From Shewanella aestuarii (lineage in GTDB: Bacteria > Pseudomonadota > Gammaproteobacteria > Enterobacterales > Shewanellaceae): 64,000 nucleotides of DNA. The position numbers and the translations under genes are program-made. Positions 1 through 8,459 of this stretch are shown here, piece after piece. Location: contig NZ_CP050313.1 of NCBI RefSeq assembly GCF_011765625.1, positions 3,406,501 to 3,470,500 of the forward strand, written 5' to 3'. Position 1 is the stretch's first letter, and each line of letters starts with the position of its first letter. The notes beneath the pieces are model-generated. The model searched no databases and was not told where the DNA came from. It was given only the letters and a program-made list of their open reading frames with translations.

Positions 1-858
1 GCGTAAATCAACGGCCAAACTGGCCATCATTTCAGGACTTTTAGCCATAAGAGTTTGAAAGCGCGCAGAAGTATCGCTTATGCTAGCCAAGGTTTTTTGC
101 AGTTCATCTGCATTGATATTGGAATGCAATGCATATAGCTCAGCCTTCCAGGTCAGTATTTTCGGCATTTGATCAGCAATCATCGCCATACGATCAGAAA
201 TATCACTCATTACCTCAGGCACAGTCCCAAAAGTGGTCACTGCCTCAAACTCACTGATATTTCTAAAAGCTAACCAATCATTAAACGCTGATCTACGAGT
301 AAAAGTTATATCCATTATTGGATATTCAGTCACATATTTCGCAATAAATGCTTGGTATTGAGTAAACTCTTTTGGTTTAACAAAGCCTTTAATGGTGCGC
401 TCAAAATTCGCCTGTAGGCGCTCACTCGCCTCAATAGCAATCGCTTGGTGCTCACCAAATAACTGACGCCCATTACCATTAGTAAAAAAGTCATTCATTT
501 GCGCACTAAGCACCCAAGTATCAATCATAGCGGCCAAGGGTGATGCCTGAAATATGGTTCTTTGTAGCGCTTGCTCACTATTAATTTTCCACATTAAAGT
601 GCGGGATTTGAGGGTGATAAAATCAGCTCCAACGGCAGACTCCATGCCAGAATTGCTCGCAAGCAATGCTATTTGATCTGCGCTGTTTTCAACCTCACTG
701 TAAAAAGTGTGGCTAAAGTCACGACTAAACACACGCATATTTAGCTGTTCTTGGGGTAAAGGTTCAATACCACTCTCTAGCTTAACCTCTAACAATGAAC
801 AACTCGGCAAAGCAAACAACATTATCGACACAAGGAATAATTTTCGAGCAAAACCCAT
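1..858 (-). CDS. Putative lipoprotein, 3' end beyond window
   Basis: An open frame on the minus strand starts at ATG 856-858 and is still open at base 1, giving at least 286 residues. The N-terminus is a lipoprotein signal: basic MGFARK, a hydrophobic stretch, then the lipobox LPSC with Cys at about residue 20, so the product is probably anchored to the cell envelope. The remainder is mostly helical, with no motif I recognise. The gene points away from the yjgR-like gene and probably has its own promoter in the gap to the right. The function is unknown. The lipoprotein call is seen in the sequence; anything more would be a guess. Confidence 0.7.
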   Translation of the reverse strand, partial: MGFARKLFLVSIMLFALPSCSLLEVKLESGIEPLPQEQLNMRVFSRDFSHTFYSEVENSADQIALLASNSGMESAVGADFITLKSRTLMWKINSEQALQRTIFQASPLAAMIDTWVLSAQMNDFFTNGNGRQLFGEHQAIAIEASERLQANFERTIKGFVKPKEFTQYQAFIAKYVTEYPIMDITFTRRSAFNDWLAFRNISEFEAVTTFGTVPEVMSDISDRMAMIADQMPKILTWKAELYALHSNINADELQKTLASISDTSARFQTLMAKSPEMMASLAVDLR

Positions 859-1196
859 AACATAACCTCAAAAGGTGACACAATATATGTCGCAAAACAC
901 GACAACCTATCACAAACCAATTCATAAACTATTAAAATATAATACATTTTATCGTCATCAGAATATAGCCTATTAATCACCCCACACTTTTATGGCACAT
1001 GAACAAAACGATAGTGGAACAAATAAATGGCTATTGACCTAACCATTCATGCTCCCATAAATCCCCCCTATCAATGGGTTTAAATACGCATCAAATCGCC
1101 CCCCCACTAATGAATATTTTTTGACCTATACTTGCAGTCATATTCAGCATTATTAACCCGATTAACTCCGAAGGTTATGACTTGTAAGGAAGCAAA
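859..1196. other. Divergent intergenic region
   Basis: This gap lies between the lipoprotein gene (leftward) and yjgR (rightward) and must hold both promoters. It is AT-rich in the left half and has a run of seven C at 1099-1105. I see no convincing operator, RNA or terminator. Confidence 0.5.
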
Positions 1197-2699
1197 ATGA
1201 ACAGCGAAGCGATGAACAATCTAGTCATAGGCAAAGGCGATACACAAGTTGAGTTACTGCTGCGCTATGGTAATCGACACGGGTTAATTGCAGGGGCAAC
1301 AGGAACCGGGAAAACCGTGTCGCTAATGATGCTAGCAGAAAACTTTTCTCGCCTAGGTGTTCCGGTTTTTGTCACCGATATTAAAGGGGATATTTCCGGT
1401 TTAGCCGCTGCGGGTACTGCTTCTGAAAAACTATTAGCTCGCGCTGACAAAATTGGCATTACTGATTTTAGCCCTCAAGCCAATCCGTGCATTTTTTGGG
1501 ATTTATTTGGACAACAAGGTCATCCTATTCGAACGACAGTAAGCGAAATGGGGCCAACTTTATTAAGCAAAATGTTAGGGTTAAATGCCACTCAAAGTAG
1601 TATTTTAGATATCGTTTTTACCTTAGCGGACAGTCGTGGATTATTGTTACTGGATTTGGACGATCTAAAAGCCTTGCTCACCTTGGTAGCTGAAGAACGC
1701 AAAATAATCAGTGCTCAGTATGGTTTAATTAGCGCACAATCACTGGCTGCTATTCAAAGATCACTGATCAACCTAAATCGTGATGGTGGTGATATTTTCT
1801 TTGGTGAACCAGCACTTGAACTGAAAGATATTATGCTAACCGATGCTCAAGGCCGAGGTATAATGAGCATTTTAAGTGCCGATAAACTGGTGCTTTCGCC
1901 AAATCTGTACGCGAGCTTTATGCTTTGGCTTTTATCAGAGCTCTATGAAAATCTACCAGAAGTTGGCGATGGGGCTAAACCTAAATTGGCATTGTTTATC
2001 GATGAAGCACATCTTTTGTTTGATGACAGTCCTGATCATTTACTCAAACGTATCGAGCAAATTATGCGCCTCATTCGCTCAAAAGAGGTTGGCGTTTATT
2101 TTTGCTCACAATTTCCAGACGACATCCCCGATGCCATCTTAGGACAACTGGGTAACCGCATTCAACACGCATTACGCACCTTCACCCCAAGAGATCAAAA
2201 GAAGGTCCGCGCAGCCGCACAAACTTTTGTCCCGAACCCTAAACTTGATCTCAACCAAGTCATTTCTAGTTTAGCGGTCGGTGAGGCATTGGTATCTACC
2301 CTGCAAGATAAAGGGATCCCCAGTATGGTTGAGCAAACCCTTATCGCCCCTCCTCGGTGCCGCATGGGACCATTAACGCTAAATGAGCGTGATAACTGTC
2401 GAGCACAAAGCCCTATTGGGAACCATTATGATCAACTCATCAACCGTGAATCAGCCTATGAACGCTTAAATCAAATCAACCAAGCGGAAGCGGAAGCACA
2501 ATCAACAGCATCATCAGCTCACTCTTCCGATGATGACGAGCAAGGTAATTGGTTTAGCGAATGGTTATTTGGCACCAAACGCCGCCAAGGGTTAGTGCAA
2601 ACCTTTTCCAAACAAGCCGCACGGACTGTTGGTAACAAGCTTGGCAAGCAAATTGTCAGAGGAATATTGGGCAGTATCATGGGGAAAGGCGGTAAATAA
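1197..2699 (+). CDS. yjgR: HerA-like ATPase, DUF853 family (YjgR)
   Basis: A 500-residue cytoplasmic P-loop ATPase of the HerA/FtsK-like DUF853 family (E. coli YjgR); its physiological role is not settled. The Walker A motif GATGTGKT is at residues 33-40, and Walker B (hydrophobic run ending IDEAH) is near residues 262-272. After the ATPase core comes a Ser/Asp-rich linker around 440-460, then a basic, Gly-rich C-terminal tail. Length matches the family. ATG at 1197 is preceded by AAGGAAG, so the start is well supported. The gene stands alone: the next gene is on the opposite strand. The family assignment is firm; a DNA-translocase activity is only inferred from HerA relatives. Confidence 0.9.
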   Translation: MNSEAMNNLVIGKGDTQVELLLRYGNRHGLIAGATGTGKTVSLMMLAENFSRLGVPVFVTDIKGDISGLAAAGTASEKLLARADKIGITDFSPQANPCIFWDLFGQQGHPIRTTVSEMGPTLLSKMLGLNATQSSILDIVFTLADSRGLLLLDLDDLKALLTLVAEERKIISAQYGLISAQSLAAIQRSLINLNRDGGDIFFGEPALELKDIMLTDAQGRGIMSILSADKLVLSPNLYASFMLWLLSELYENLPEVGDGAKPKLALFIDEAHLLFDDSPDHLLKRIEQIMRLIRSKEVGVYFCSQFPDDIPDAILGQLGNRIQHALRTFTPRDQKKVRAAAQTFVPNPKLDLNQVISSLAVGEALVSTLQDKGIPSMVEQTLIAPPRCRMGPLTLNERDNCRAQSPIGNHYDQLINRESAYERLNQINQAEAEAQSTASSAHSSDDDEQGNWFSEWLFGTKRRQGLVQTFSKQAARTVGNKLGKQIVRGILGSIMGKGGK

Positions 2700-2729
2700 A
2701 ACACGTTTGCCGCACAAGCGCATCAGTGG

Positions 2730-2960
2730 TTAAACTTGCTTATCGGTTTCTCGTTTAACCAAAACAAAGGTCAGATACATTTTGGTTGGCAAAGAAAGTA
2801 CCATGCCAACGGCAACACATATCGCGCTAATAACGATCCCATTAACCCCCATATTTTCGATGGTTTCACTAAAGTTATGCAAATAGATACCTAATAAAAT
2901 TAAGCATATACCAATACTAATGCAGGTTTTTAAAATTAAAATCAGCTTGCTATCTGTCAT
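2730..2960 (-). CDS. Small two-helix membrane protein, unknown
   Basis: A 76-residue protein starting MTDSKL at ATG 2958-2960. In-frame ATGs also exist at 2987 and 2978, but the longer forms only add a short hydrophobic N-terminus and neither has a strong ribosome site. Two hydrophobic segments (about residues 7-26 and 37-58) suggest an inner-membrane hairpin with a charged C-terminus ending KRETDKQV. It converges on yjgR with a 30-base gap. I do not recognise the family and assign no function. It could be over-called, but the clean hydrophobic pattern argues for a real gene. Confidence 0.55.
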   Translation of the reverse strand: MTDSKLILILKTCISIGICLILLGIYLHNFSETIENMGVNGIVISAICVAVGMVLSLPTKMYLTFVLVKRETDKQV

Positions 2961-3086
2961 GATTACGCTCGCAAACATCTCAATCAAAAGTGTTTAGTGT
3001 GAGTTGACCAGTACACACTAAATAATAACTTAGCATGCGGTAACTCATAATGGCAGTTTGAATGTTTTTAGTGCAGCGCACAAAGC

Positions 3087-3114
3087 AAAAAAGCGAACCT
3101 AAGGTTCGCTTTTT
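3087..3114 (-). terminator. Rho-independent terminator of csp gene
   Basis: Perfect stem of GCGAACC with GGTTCGC around a TAA loop, with A and T runs on both flanks. It lies about 100 bases downstream of the cold-shock gene on its strand. The stem could work in both directions. A near-identical GCGAACC hairpin occurs at 52036-52065. Confidence 0.8.
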
Positions 3115-3217
3115 GGATAATTGATTCACATTTTGGAAAACTAACTAAGAGTTTACAATGTCATCAATTATTTGAAGTTACGTCAATTGGCATACGCCTT
3201 TAACGTAATCTTTCAAA

Positions 3218-3427
3218 TTAGACAGCAACTACGTTAGCTGCTTGTGGGCCTTTTTGGCCTTGTTCTACTTCGAAAGAAACTTTTTGGCCTTCAGCTAAAG
3301 TTTTGAAACCTTCTGAAGCGATTGAACGGAAATGTACAAATACGTCAGCGCCGCCATTGTCTTGAGTAATGAAGCCAAAACCTTTGTCTTCGTTAAACCA
3401 TTTTACTACGCCAGTTGTTTTAGACAT
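3218..3427 (-). CDS. CspA-family cold-shock protein
   Basis: A 69-residue single cold-shock domain protein that binds single-stranded RNA/DNA and acts as an RNA chaperone. RNP1 KGFGFI is at residues 15-20 and RNP2 VFVHF at 29-33; the usual aromatic residues (Trp10, Phe11) are present. Length and sequence match CspA/CspC-type proteins through the full domain. ATG at 3427 is preceded by AAGG at a usable distance. The upstream leader is long and AT-rich, as is common for cold-inducible csp genes, and contains a hairpin (see 3454-3479). A terminator follows at 3087-3114, so it is monocistronic. Which paralogue it is cannot be decided here. Confidence 0.95.
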   Translation of the reverse strand: MSKTTGVVKWFNEDKGFGFITQDNGGADVFVHFRSIASEGFKTLAEGQKVSFEVEQGQKGPQAANVVAV

Positions 3428-3453
3428 GATGTGTCCCTTATAAATTAAAAATT

Positions 3454-3479
3454 AAAAAAATCTATCGCGATATTGCGAT
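3454..3479 (-). promoter_or_regulatory. Hairpin plus U-run in csp leader
   Basis: On the minus strand, a small hairpin (ATCGC paired with GCGAT, 3464-3479) is followed by a run of seven T (A on the plus strand, 3454-3460), just before the csp ribosome-binding site. It resembles a weak intrinsic terminator or thermosensitive leader element. The stem is only five base pairs, so this is tentative. Confidence 0.3.
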
Positions 3480-4063
3480 GCGCTGAGTGCTTGAATTATT
3501 TAATGTGACTATGAAGCTAAGGGAAACACAGGATGCAACGTTAACGCGGAATTCTGAGGCTTTACTTTTACTTGATGTTCATTAATAACTCTGAATTTCA
3601 GAGCGAGGTGGATGTTACAGGAGTATTGAGAATTGTAAAGGCTTTATTTTTAAAATAAAAATAACACTTAATATCATGTCGTCACCCTCAAGGGATTACG
3701 CCAGTAATAAATGCAAAAATAGCCTTAATAATCATCACTTAATAATGCTTAGATTTAATAAAACCATTTAGCCACTCAAAAAATATCAGTCGAAAGTTAA
3801 TTTCTATACGCCATGACATTTGATGTCATCCATATTAAGACTGTCATCACACTTAAGCCACTATATAGCCGACCAAGTTCTCAATCACCTAAGACATCGA
3901 GAAGCCGCTCACAAAATCAACACAAATAAAGACTTCTAAGACCTGTTGTTAAATCGCCACTAGGTATACTCAAGTAAAACAGTAAAACCTAATCAAAAAT
4001 GTACTAATTGTAGGTGAAGGATTGCCGAGCATAGTCAATGTTTCAAACAAAGGTCCCTACGTT
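3480..4063. other. Divergent intergenic region, csp / formate dehydrogenase
   Basis: This gap carries the csp leader and promoter (leftward) and the formate dehydrogenase promoter (rightward). A short palindrome, CTCTGAATTTCAGAG, sits at 3589-3603. It is AT-rich with no open frame of note. In-frame TTG at 4022 could extend the formate dehydrogenase by 14 residues. Confidence 0.5.
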
Positions 4064-7000
4064 ATGATAAAGCTCAGTTTCGACGGTAAAACCGCTACAG
4101 CAGCACCAGGTGAAAACCTGCTCACCTGCGCCATCAATGCTGGCGTTGCGATTCCCCATTTGTGTCATCACACTCAGTCTGCAACTAATCAATCAACTCA
4201 CAGCTTACAAGACAAACAAAGCTGCGGACTGTGCTATGTTGAGTTAACCGATAACAGTGGCAATCGAAGCACAGTAAAAGCGTGCGAAACCGCTATCACC
4301 GAAACCATCACAGTCGTCACACACTCTGTTGCCTTAAGCAAAATACGCCAAGCATCACTCAAAAACCTGTTAAGCGATCACTTTGCCGATTGCGAAGCGC
4401 CTTGCCAGCAAGCCTGCCCCGCTGGTGTTGATGTGCAATCTTATCTTTATCAAATCGCACAGGGAAATCATCGTGAAGCCGTAAAAATTATTAAGCAAAC
4501 CTTACCGCTTCCCTTGTCTATCGGTCGCGTATGTCCTGCGTTTTGTGAGTCAGCTTGTCGACGTGGTGAATTAGACGAGCCATTAGCCATTAGGCAATTA
4601 AAACGCCATGCGGCTGATATTGATTTACAAGGCGATAGCTATGTTCCGACTAAGCTTGCTAACACAGGTAAAAAAATTGCCATTATTGGTAGCGGGCCTG
4701 CGGGTATTAGTGCCGGTTTTTATCTATCGAATGCCGGACATGAAGTCACAATTTATGAGTCAATGCCAAAAGCCGGTGGCTGGTTAAGATACGGTATTCC
4801 TGAGTACCGTTTGCCTAAAGCGATTCTCGATCAAGAAATTGATTTATTGTGTAAAAATGGCATGAAAATTCAAACCAATACCCGTTTAGGCACAGATATT
4901 CACCTGAATGACTTAGTGGAGTCCTTTGATGCAGTGTGTTTAGCCATAGGCGCGCAAAAAGCAGTGCCAATGAATTACCCTGGAGTCGAACTTGACGGCT
5001 GCTACCTTGGGGTAGATTACCTGAAAGATCATTGCACCGAGAAACGTTATACCACAGGTAGAAAAGTCGCGGTGATCGGCGGTGGCAATACCGCCATTGA
5101 TTGCGCTCGTACCGCACTTCGCGAAGGCGCAGAAGTCACCTTAGTTTATCGCCGCACCCGCGATGAAATGCCTGCAGAAGATTACGAAATTGAAGAAGCA
5201 GAACATGAAGGGATCCGTTTTTATTTTCTAACCAATCCTATTGAAAACCATGCCGACAGTGCTGGCCGTATTAATGCGGTGACTTTTGAAAAGATGGCAT
5301 TAGGCGAACCGGATGCATCTGGCCGACGCTCACCCAAAGCTACAGGTGAAACCTTTGTTGAAGCTTTTGATACTGTTATTCCTGCGGTATCGCAAACGCC
5401 TGATATGTCATTTTTAAGCGATCCAGCCAGTTGCCTTACCAATGGTGAATTAGCATTAACGCGCTGGAATACCTTTTCAGGCTGTGAATACACCATGTCA
5501 TCTGGCATTGAAAAGCTATTTGTTTTAGGGGATTCTCGCACTGGCCCCGCCACCGCTGTTGCAGCCGTAGCGGATGGCAAAAAAGCCGCTGATGCCATTC
5601 AAAAACTGCTCGATGGCGAGCTAAGCTGTGACTTAATAGCCAAGCCATTTAACTCAGAAAAACGTCAACATAAGGCGTTAGATTTGAGTCACTTTCCAAC
5701 ACGGCTTCATCAAGCCAAAGCTAAAATGCCTGAGCTGGCCATGAATGCAAGAAGTGCCAGTTTTGATGAAATTGAATTAGGCTTCAAAGATGAAATCGCA
5801 TTGGCTGAAGCCGCCCGTTGTCTTGAGTGCGGCTGTCAGGCCAATACTGATTGCCAGTTAAGAGACTACGCCAGCCAGTATCATGTTGACGGAAAAGCCA
5901 TTGATGGTCAGCAGCATCGAGCATTTGTGCAAGATAGCAGTTCGCCCTTTATTACCTTTGACCCCAACCGCTGTATCAGTTGCGGGGCTTGTGTCGCCAT
6001 GTGCCACCAGCAAGCCGGCCATAATGCCATTTGTTTTGAAGCCGACAGTTACCTAGCATTACCACAAGGCGCCACAGCTGACACTTTACGTCAAGCACCG
6101 CGAGTTGGTTTTAGCGCCTCTATGGCTGACAGCCAATGCGTTCAATGTGGCAACTGCGTCCAAGTTTGTCCAACAGGTGCGTTAACAGATGCTCGCGATA
6201 AAGCCCAAGGTCGTAAAACACAACTAAAACAAACCTCAACCATTTGCACCTATTGTGGCATTGGTTGTCGTGTCACATTGCATACTGATCCTGTCAATAA
6301 TCACATTATGCATGTTAGCGCTGACAATCACTCGCCAGTAAACGATGGCATGCTGTGTGTCAAAGGGCGTTATGGCTTTGATTTTATTAACAGCCAACAG
6401 CGACTTACATCACCACTATTGCGTAAAAATGGGCAATTGGTCGAAGTCAGTTGGGATGAAGCCACGCAGTTTATTGCCAACAAACTCATCAGCATTCGCG
6501 CTGAACATGGTAGTAACGCCATTGCGGGGCTAGCATCTGCTAAAGCGACCAATGAAGATAACTACCTATTTCAAAAGTTTTTCAGAACGGTCATTGGTAC
6601 CAATAATATCGATCACTGCGCGCGTTTATGTCATGCATCAACGGTTACGGCACTGCGAGAGTCTCTTGGCAGCGGTGCCATGACCAACAATATTCCCTCA
6701 ATTAAATCATCTGACTTAATCTTTATTTTAGGCTCTGATACCAGTGTGGCTCACCCTATCATTGCCTCTAAAATTAAACAGGCCGTACATCAACATGGCG
6801 CAAGGTTAGTGGTGGCTGATCCGAAAAAAGTCGCCATAGCGGATGATGCCCAACTCTATTTATGCCATCGCCCCGGTACAGATGTCATGTTGCTTAACGC
6901 CATCATGCAGCAAATTATTATTCATAATTGGCACGATAAAGATTACATTCAGCAGCGCGTGGAAGGCTTTAACCAGTTGTCCGCAGAAGTCATGAAACCA

Positions 7001-8311
7001 GATTACAGCCTTGAAAATGCTGCGCTAATTACTGGGGTTGCTGCTGATAAGATAAAACAGTTAGCTGAGCTTATCGGCACCGCAGAAAAAACCGCGATTT
7101 ATTATGCGATGGGAATCACCCAACACACTTCAGGCCACGATAACGTTACCGCCATTGCTAACTTGCAGTTACTGTGCGGCAATATCGGAATTGAAGGCGC
7201 GGGCATTAACCCACTACGAGGCCAAAGTAATGTACAAGGTGCTTGCGATATGGGGGCATTACCAAACTATTACAGCGGTTATCAAAAAGTGGATGACATA
7301 GGTGTGCAGCAGCGATTCTCGCAAGCTTGGCAACACCCCAACTTATCGCCAACCATTGGTCTTGCCGCTACCGAAATGATGCATGCTTTGGCTCATGGTC
7401 AATTAAAAGCCTTGTATGTGATGGGTGAAAACCCAGTACTGAGCGATCCAGATCAAGCCCATGTACTCAAAGGCCTAGCAGCCGCTGAGCTGTTAGTGGT
7501 ACAAGACATCTTTATGACCGAAACCGCTCAGCTTGCTGATGTGGTTTTACCCGCTGCCAGTTTTGCTGAAAAGCAAGGTCACTTTACCAATACTGAACGC
7601 CGCGTACAGCAGTTACAACCTGCAATAGCCTCACCGGGTAAGGCACGTCTTGATTGGCAAATCATTATGGATATTGCGAATAAAATGGCCGCGAATTGGC
7701 ACTATCAAGATGAACGACAAATTTGGCATGAAGTCACTCAAGTCACACCACAATACCGTGGTATTAGCTGGCAACGTGTGGATGCTCAAACCAAAGAAGG
7801 TCGACTTGGTGTGCAGTGGCCTTGCCCAACAGAAGGCCATTTGGGTACGCCTATTTTGCATGTGGATCAATTTACCCACGGCAAAGGCAAAATGAAGCCA
7901 GTAAGCTACCGTTTACCCGCTGAAATGCCATGTAATGAGTATCCATTTGTATTGTCTACTGGCCGTTTGCTGGAGCAATTCCATACCGGTACTCTCACCC
8001 GTAAAACCGAAGGTTTAAATGAGTTAGCCACGCCAAAAGTCATGATATCGGCTTTCGATGCGGACCAATTAGCCATTACTAATGGTGATATGCTGACATT
8101 ATCTACCCGACGAGGCAGTATTAATATTGCCGCATTTGTGACTAAGCGCGCCCAAGCTGGAGTGTTGTTCTTACCCTTCCATTTTGCTGAGGCCGCTGCC
8201 AATAAACTCACCAATAACGTACTTGATCCCGTGGCAAAAATTCCTGAATTTAAGGTATGCGCAGTCAAGGTCGAAAAGGTCTGTCAGCCTGTGGAATCGA
8301 TGAATGTTTAA
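4064..8311 (+). CDS. Single-chain formate dehydrogenase with GltD-like module
   Basis: A predicted cytoplasmic enzyme of about 1415 residues that should oxidise formate and pass electrons through Fe-S clusters to FAD and NAD(P)+. Domain order: N-terminal 2Fe-2S ferredoxin-like region (first ~100 residues); GltD-type 4Fe-4S plus FAD/NAD(P) domain (about 105-530, with FAD motif GSGPAGISAG and NAD motif GGGNTAIDCA); two 4Fe-4S ferredoxin motifs (about 610-715); then a molybdopterin oxidoreductase domain beginning CTYCGIGC near 728. The Mo ligand position reads CARLCHA with Cys near 856, so it is the cysteine rather than selenocysteine type, followed by the conserved His. ATG 4064 begins the normal ferredoxin fold; TTG 4022 is an alternative start. 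No fdhD, beta or gamma subunit lies nearby. Substrate is inferred from family; the domain layout is directly visible. Confidence 0.85.
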   Translation: MIKLSFDGKTATAAPGENLLTCAINAGVAIPHLCHHTQSATNQSTHSLQDKQSCGLCYVELTDNSGNRSTVKACETAITETITVVTHSVALSKIRQASLKNLLSDHFADCEAPCQQACPAGVDVQSYLYQIAQGNHREAVKIIKQTLPLPLSIGRVCPAFCESACRRGELDEPLAIRQLKRHAADIDLQGDSYVPTKLANTGKKIAIIGSGPAGISAGFYLSNAGHEVTIYESMPKAGGWLRYGIPEYRLPKAILDQEIDLLCKNGMKIQTNTRLGTDIHLNDLVESFDAVCLAIGAQKAVPMNYPGVELDGCYLGVDYLKDHCTEKRYTTGRKVAVIGGGNTAIDCARTALREGAEVTLVYRRTRDEMPAEDYEIEEAEHEGIRFYFLTNPIENHADSAGRINAVTFEKMALGEPDASGRRSPKATGETFVEAFDTVIPAVSQTPDMSFLSDPASCLTNGELALTRWNTFSGCEYTMSSGIEKLFVLGDSRTGPATAVAAVADGKKAADAIQKLLDGELSCDLIAKPFNSEKRQHKALDLSHFPTRLHQAKAKMPELAMNARSASFDEIELGFKDEIALAEAARCLECGCQANTDCQLRDYASQYHVDGKAIDGQQHRAFVQDSSSPFITFDPNRCISCGACVAMCHQQAGHNAICFEADSYLALPQGATADTLRQAPRVGFSASMADSQCVQCGNCVQVCPTGALTDARDKAQGRKTQLKQTSTICTYCGIGCRVTLHTDPVNNHIMHVSADNHSPVNDGMLCVKGRYGFDFINSQQRLTSPLLRKNGQLVEVSWDEATQFIANKLISIRAEHGSNAIAGLASAKATNEDNYLFQKFFRTVIGTNNIDHCARLCHASTVTALRESLGSGAMTNNIPSIKSSDLIFILGSDTSVAHPIIASKIKQAVHQHGARLVVADPKKVAIADDAQLYLCHRPGTDVMLLNAIMQQIIIHNWHDKDYIQQRVEGFNQLSAEVMKPDYSLENAALITGVAADKIKQLAELIGTAEKTAIYYAMGITQHTSGHDNVTAIANLQLLCGNIGIEGAGINPLRGQSNVQGACDMGALPNYYSGYQKVDDIGVQQRFSQAWQHPNLSPTIGLAATEMMHALAHGQLKALYVMGENPVLSDPDQAHVLKGLAAAELLVVQDIFMTETAQLADVVLPAASFAEKQGHFTNTERRVQQLQPAIASPGKARLDWQIIMDIANKMAANWHYQDERQIWHEVTQVTPQYRGISWQRVDAQTKEGRLGVQWPCPTEGHLGTPILHVDQFTHGKGKMKPVSYRLPAEMPCNEYPFVLSTGRLLEQFHTGTLTRKTEGLNELATPKVMISAFDADQLAITNGDMLTLSTRRGSINIAAFVTKRAQAGVLFLPFHFAEAAANKLTNNVLDPVAKIPEFKVCAVKVEKVCQPVESMNV

Positions 8312-8360
8312 GTCACCAGATCTGCGCTATATAATTTAGCGCCATAGAGATAAAACTGAT

Positions 8361-8390
8361 GCCATCGAAAGTCATTTCGATGGCATTTTA
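8361..8390 (+). terminator. Rho-independent terminator of formate dehydrogenase gene
   Basis: Perfect 10-bp stem GCCATCGAAA / TTTCGATGGC with loop GTCA, followed by ATTTTAT, 50 bases after the formate dehydrogenase stop codon. Confidence 0.85.
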
Positions 8391-8459
8391 TCAAGCGATT
8401 AATGCTGCTATCAGGTGTTTTAACAAGCTTGAATAACCAGTGATGTATGACGATTGGAA

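Noticed and set aside
3589..3603. CTCTGAATTTCAGAG palindrome as a LexA box
   Set aside because: It lacks the CTGT-N8-ACAG pattern, so LexA binding is not supported.
5221..5598. Long antisense frame within the formate dehydrogenase gene
   Set aside because: Shadow of a strongly supported gene; no independent start or motif.
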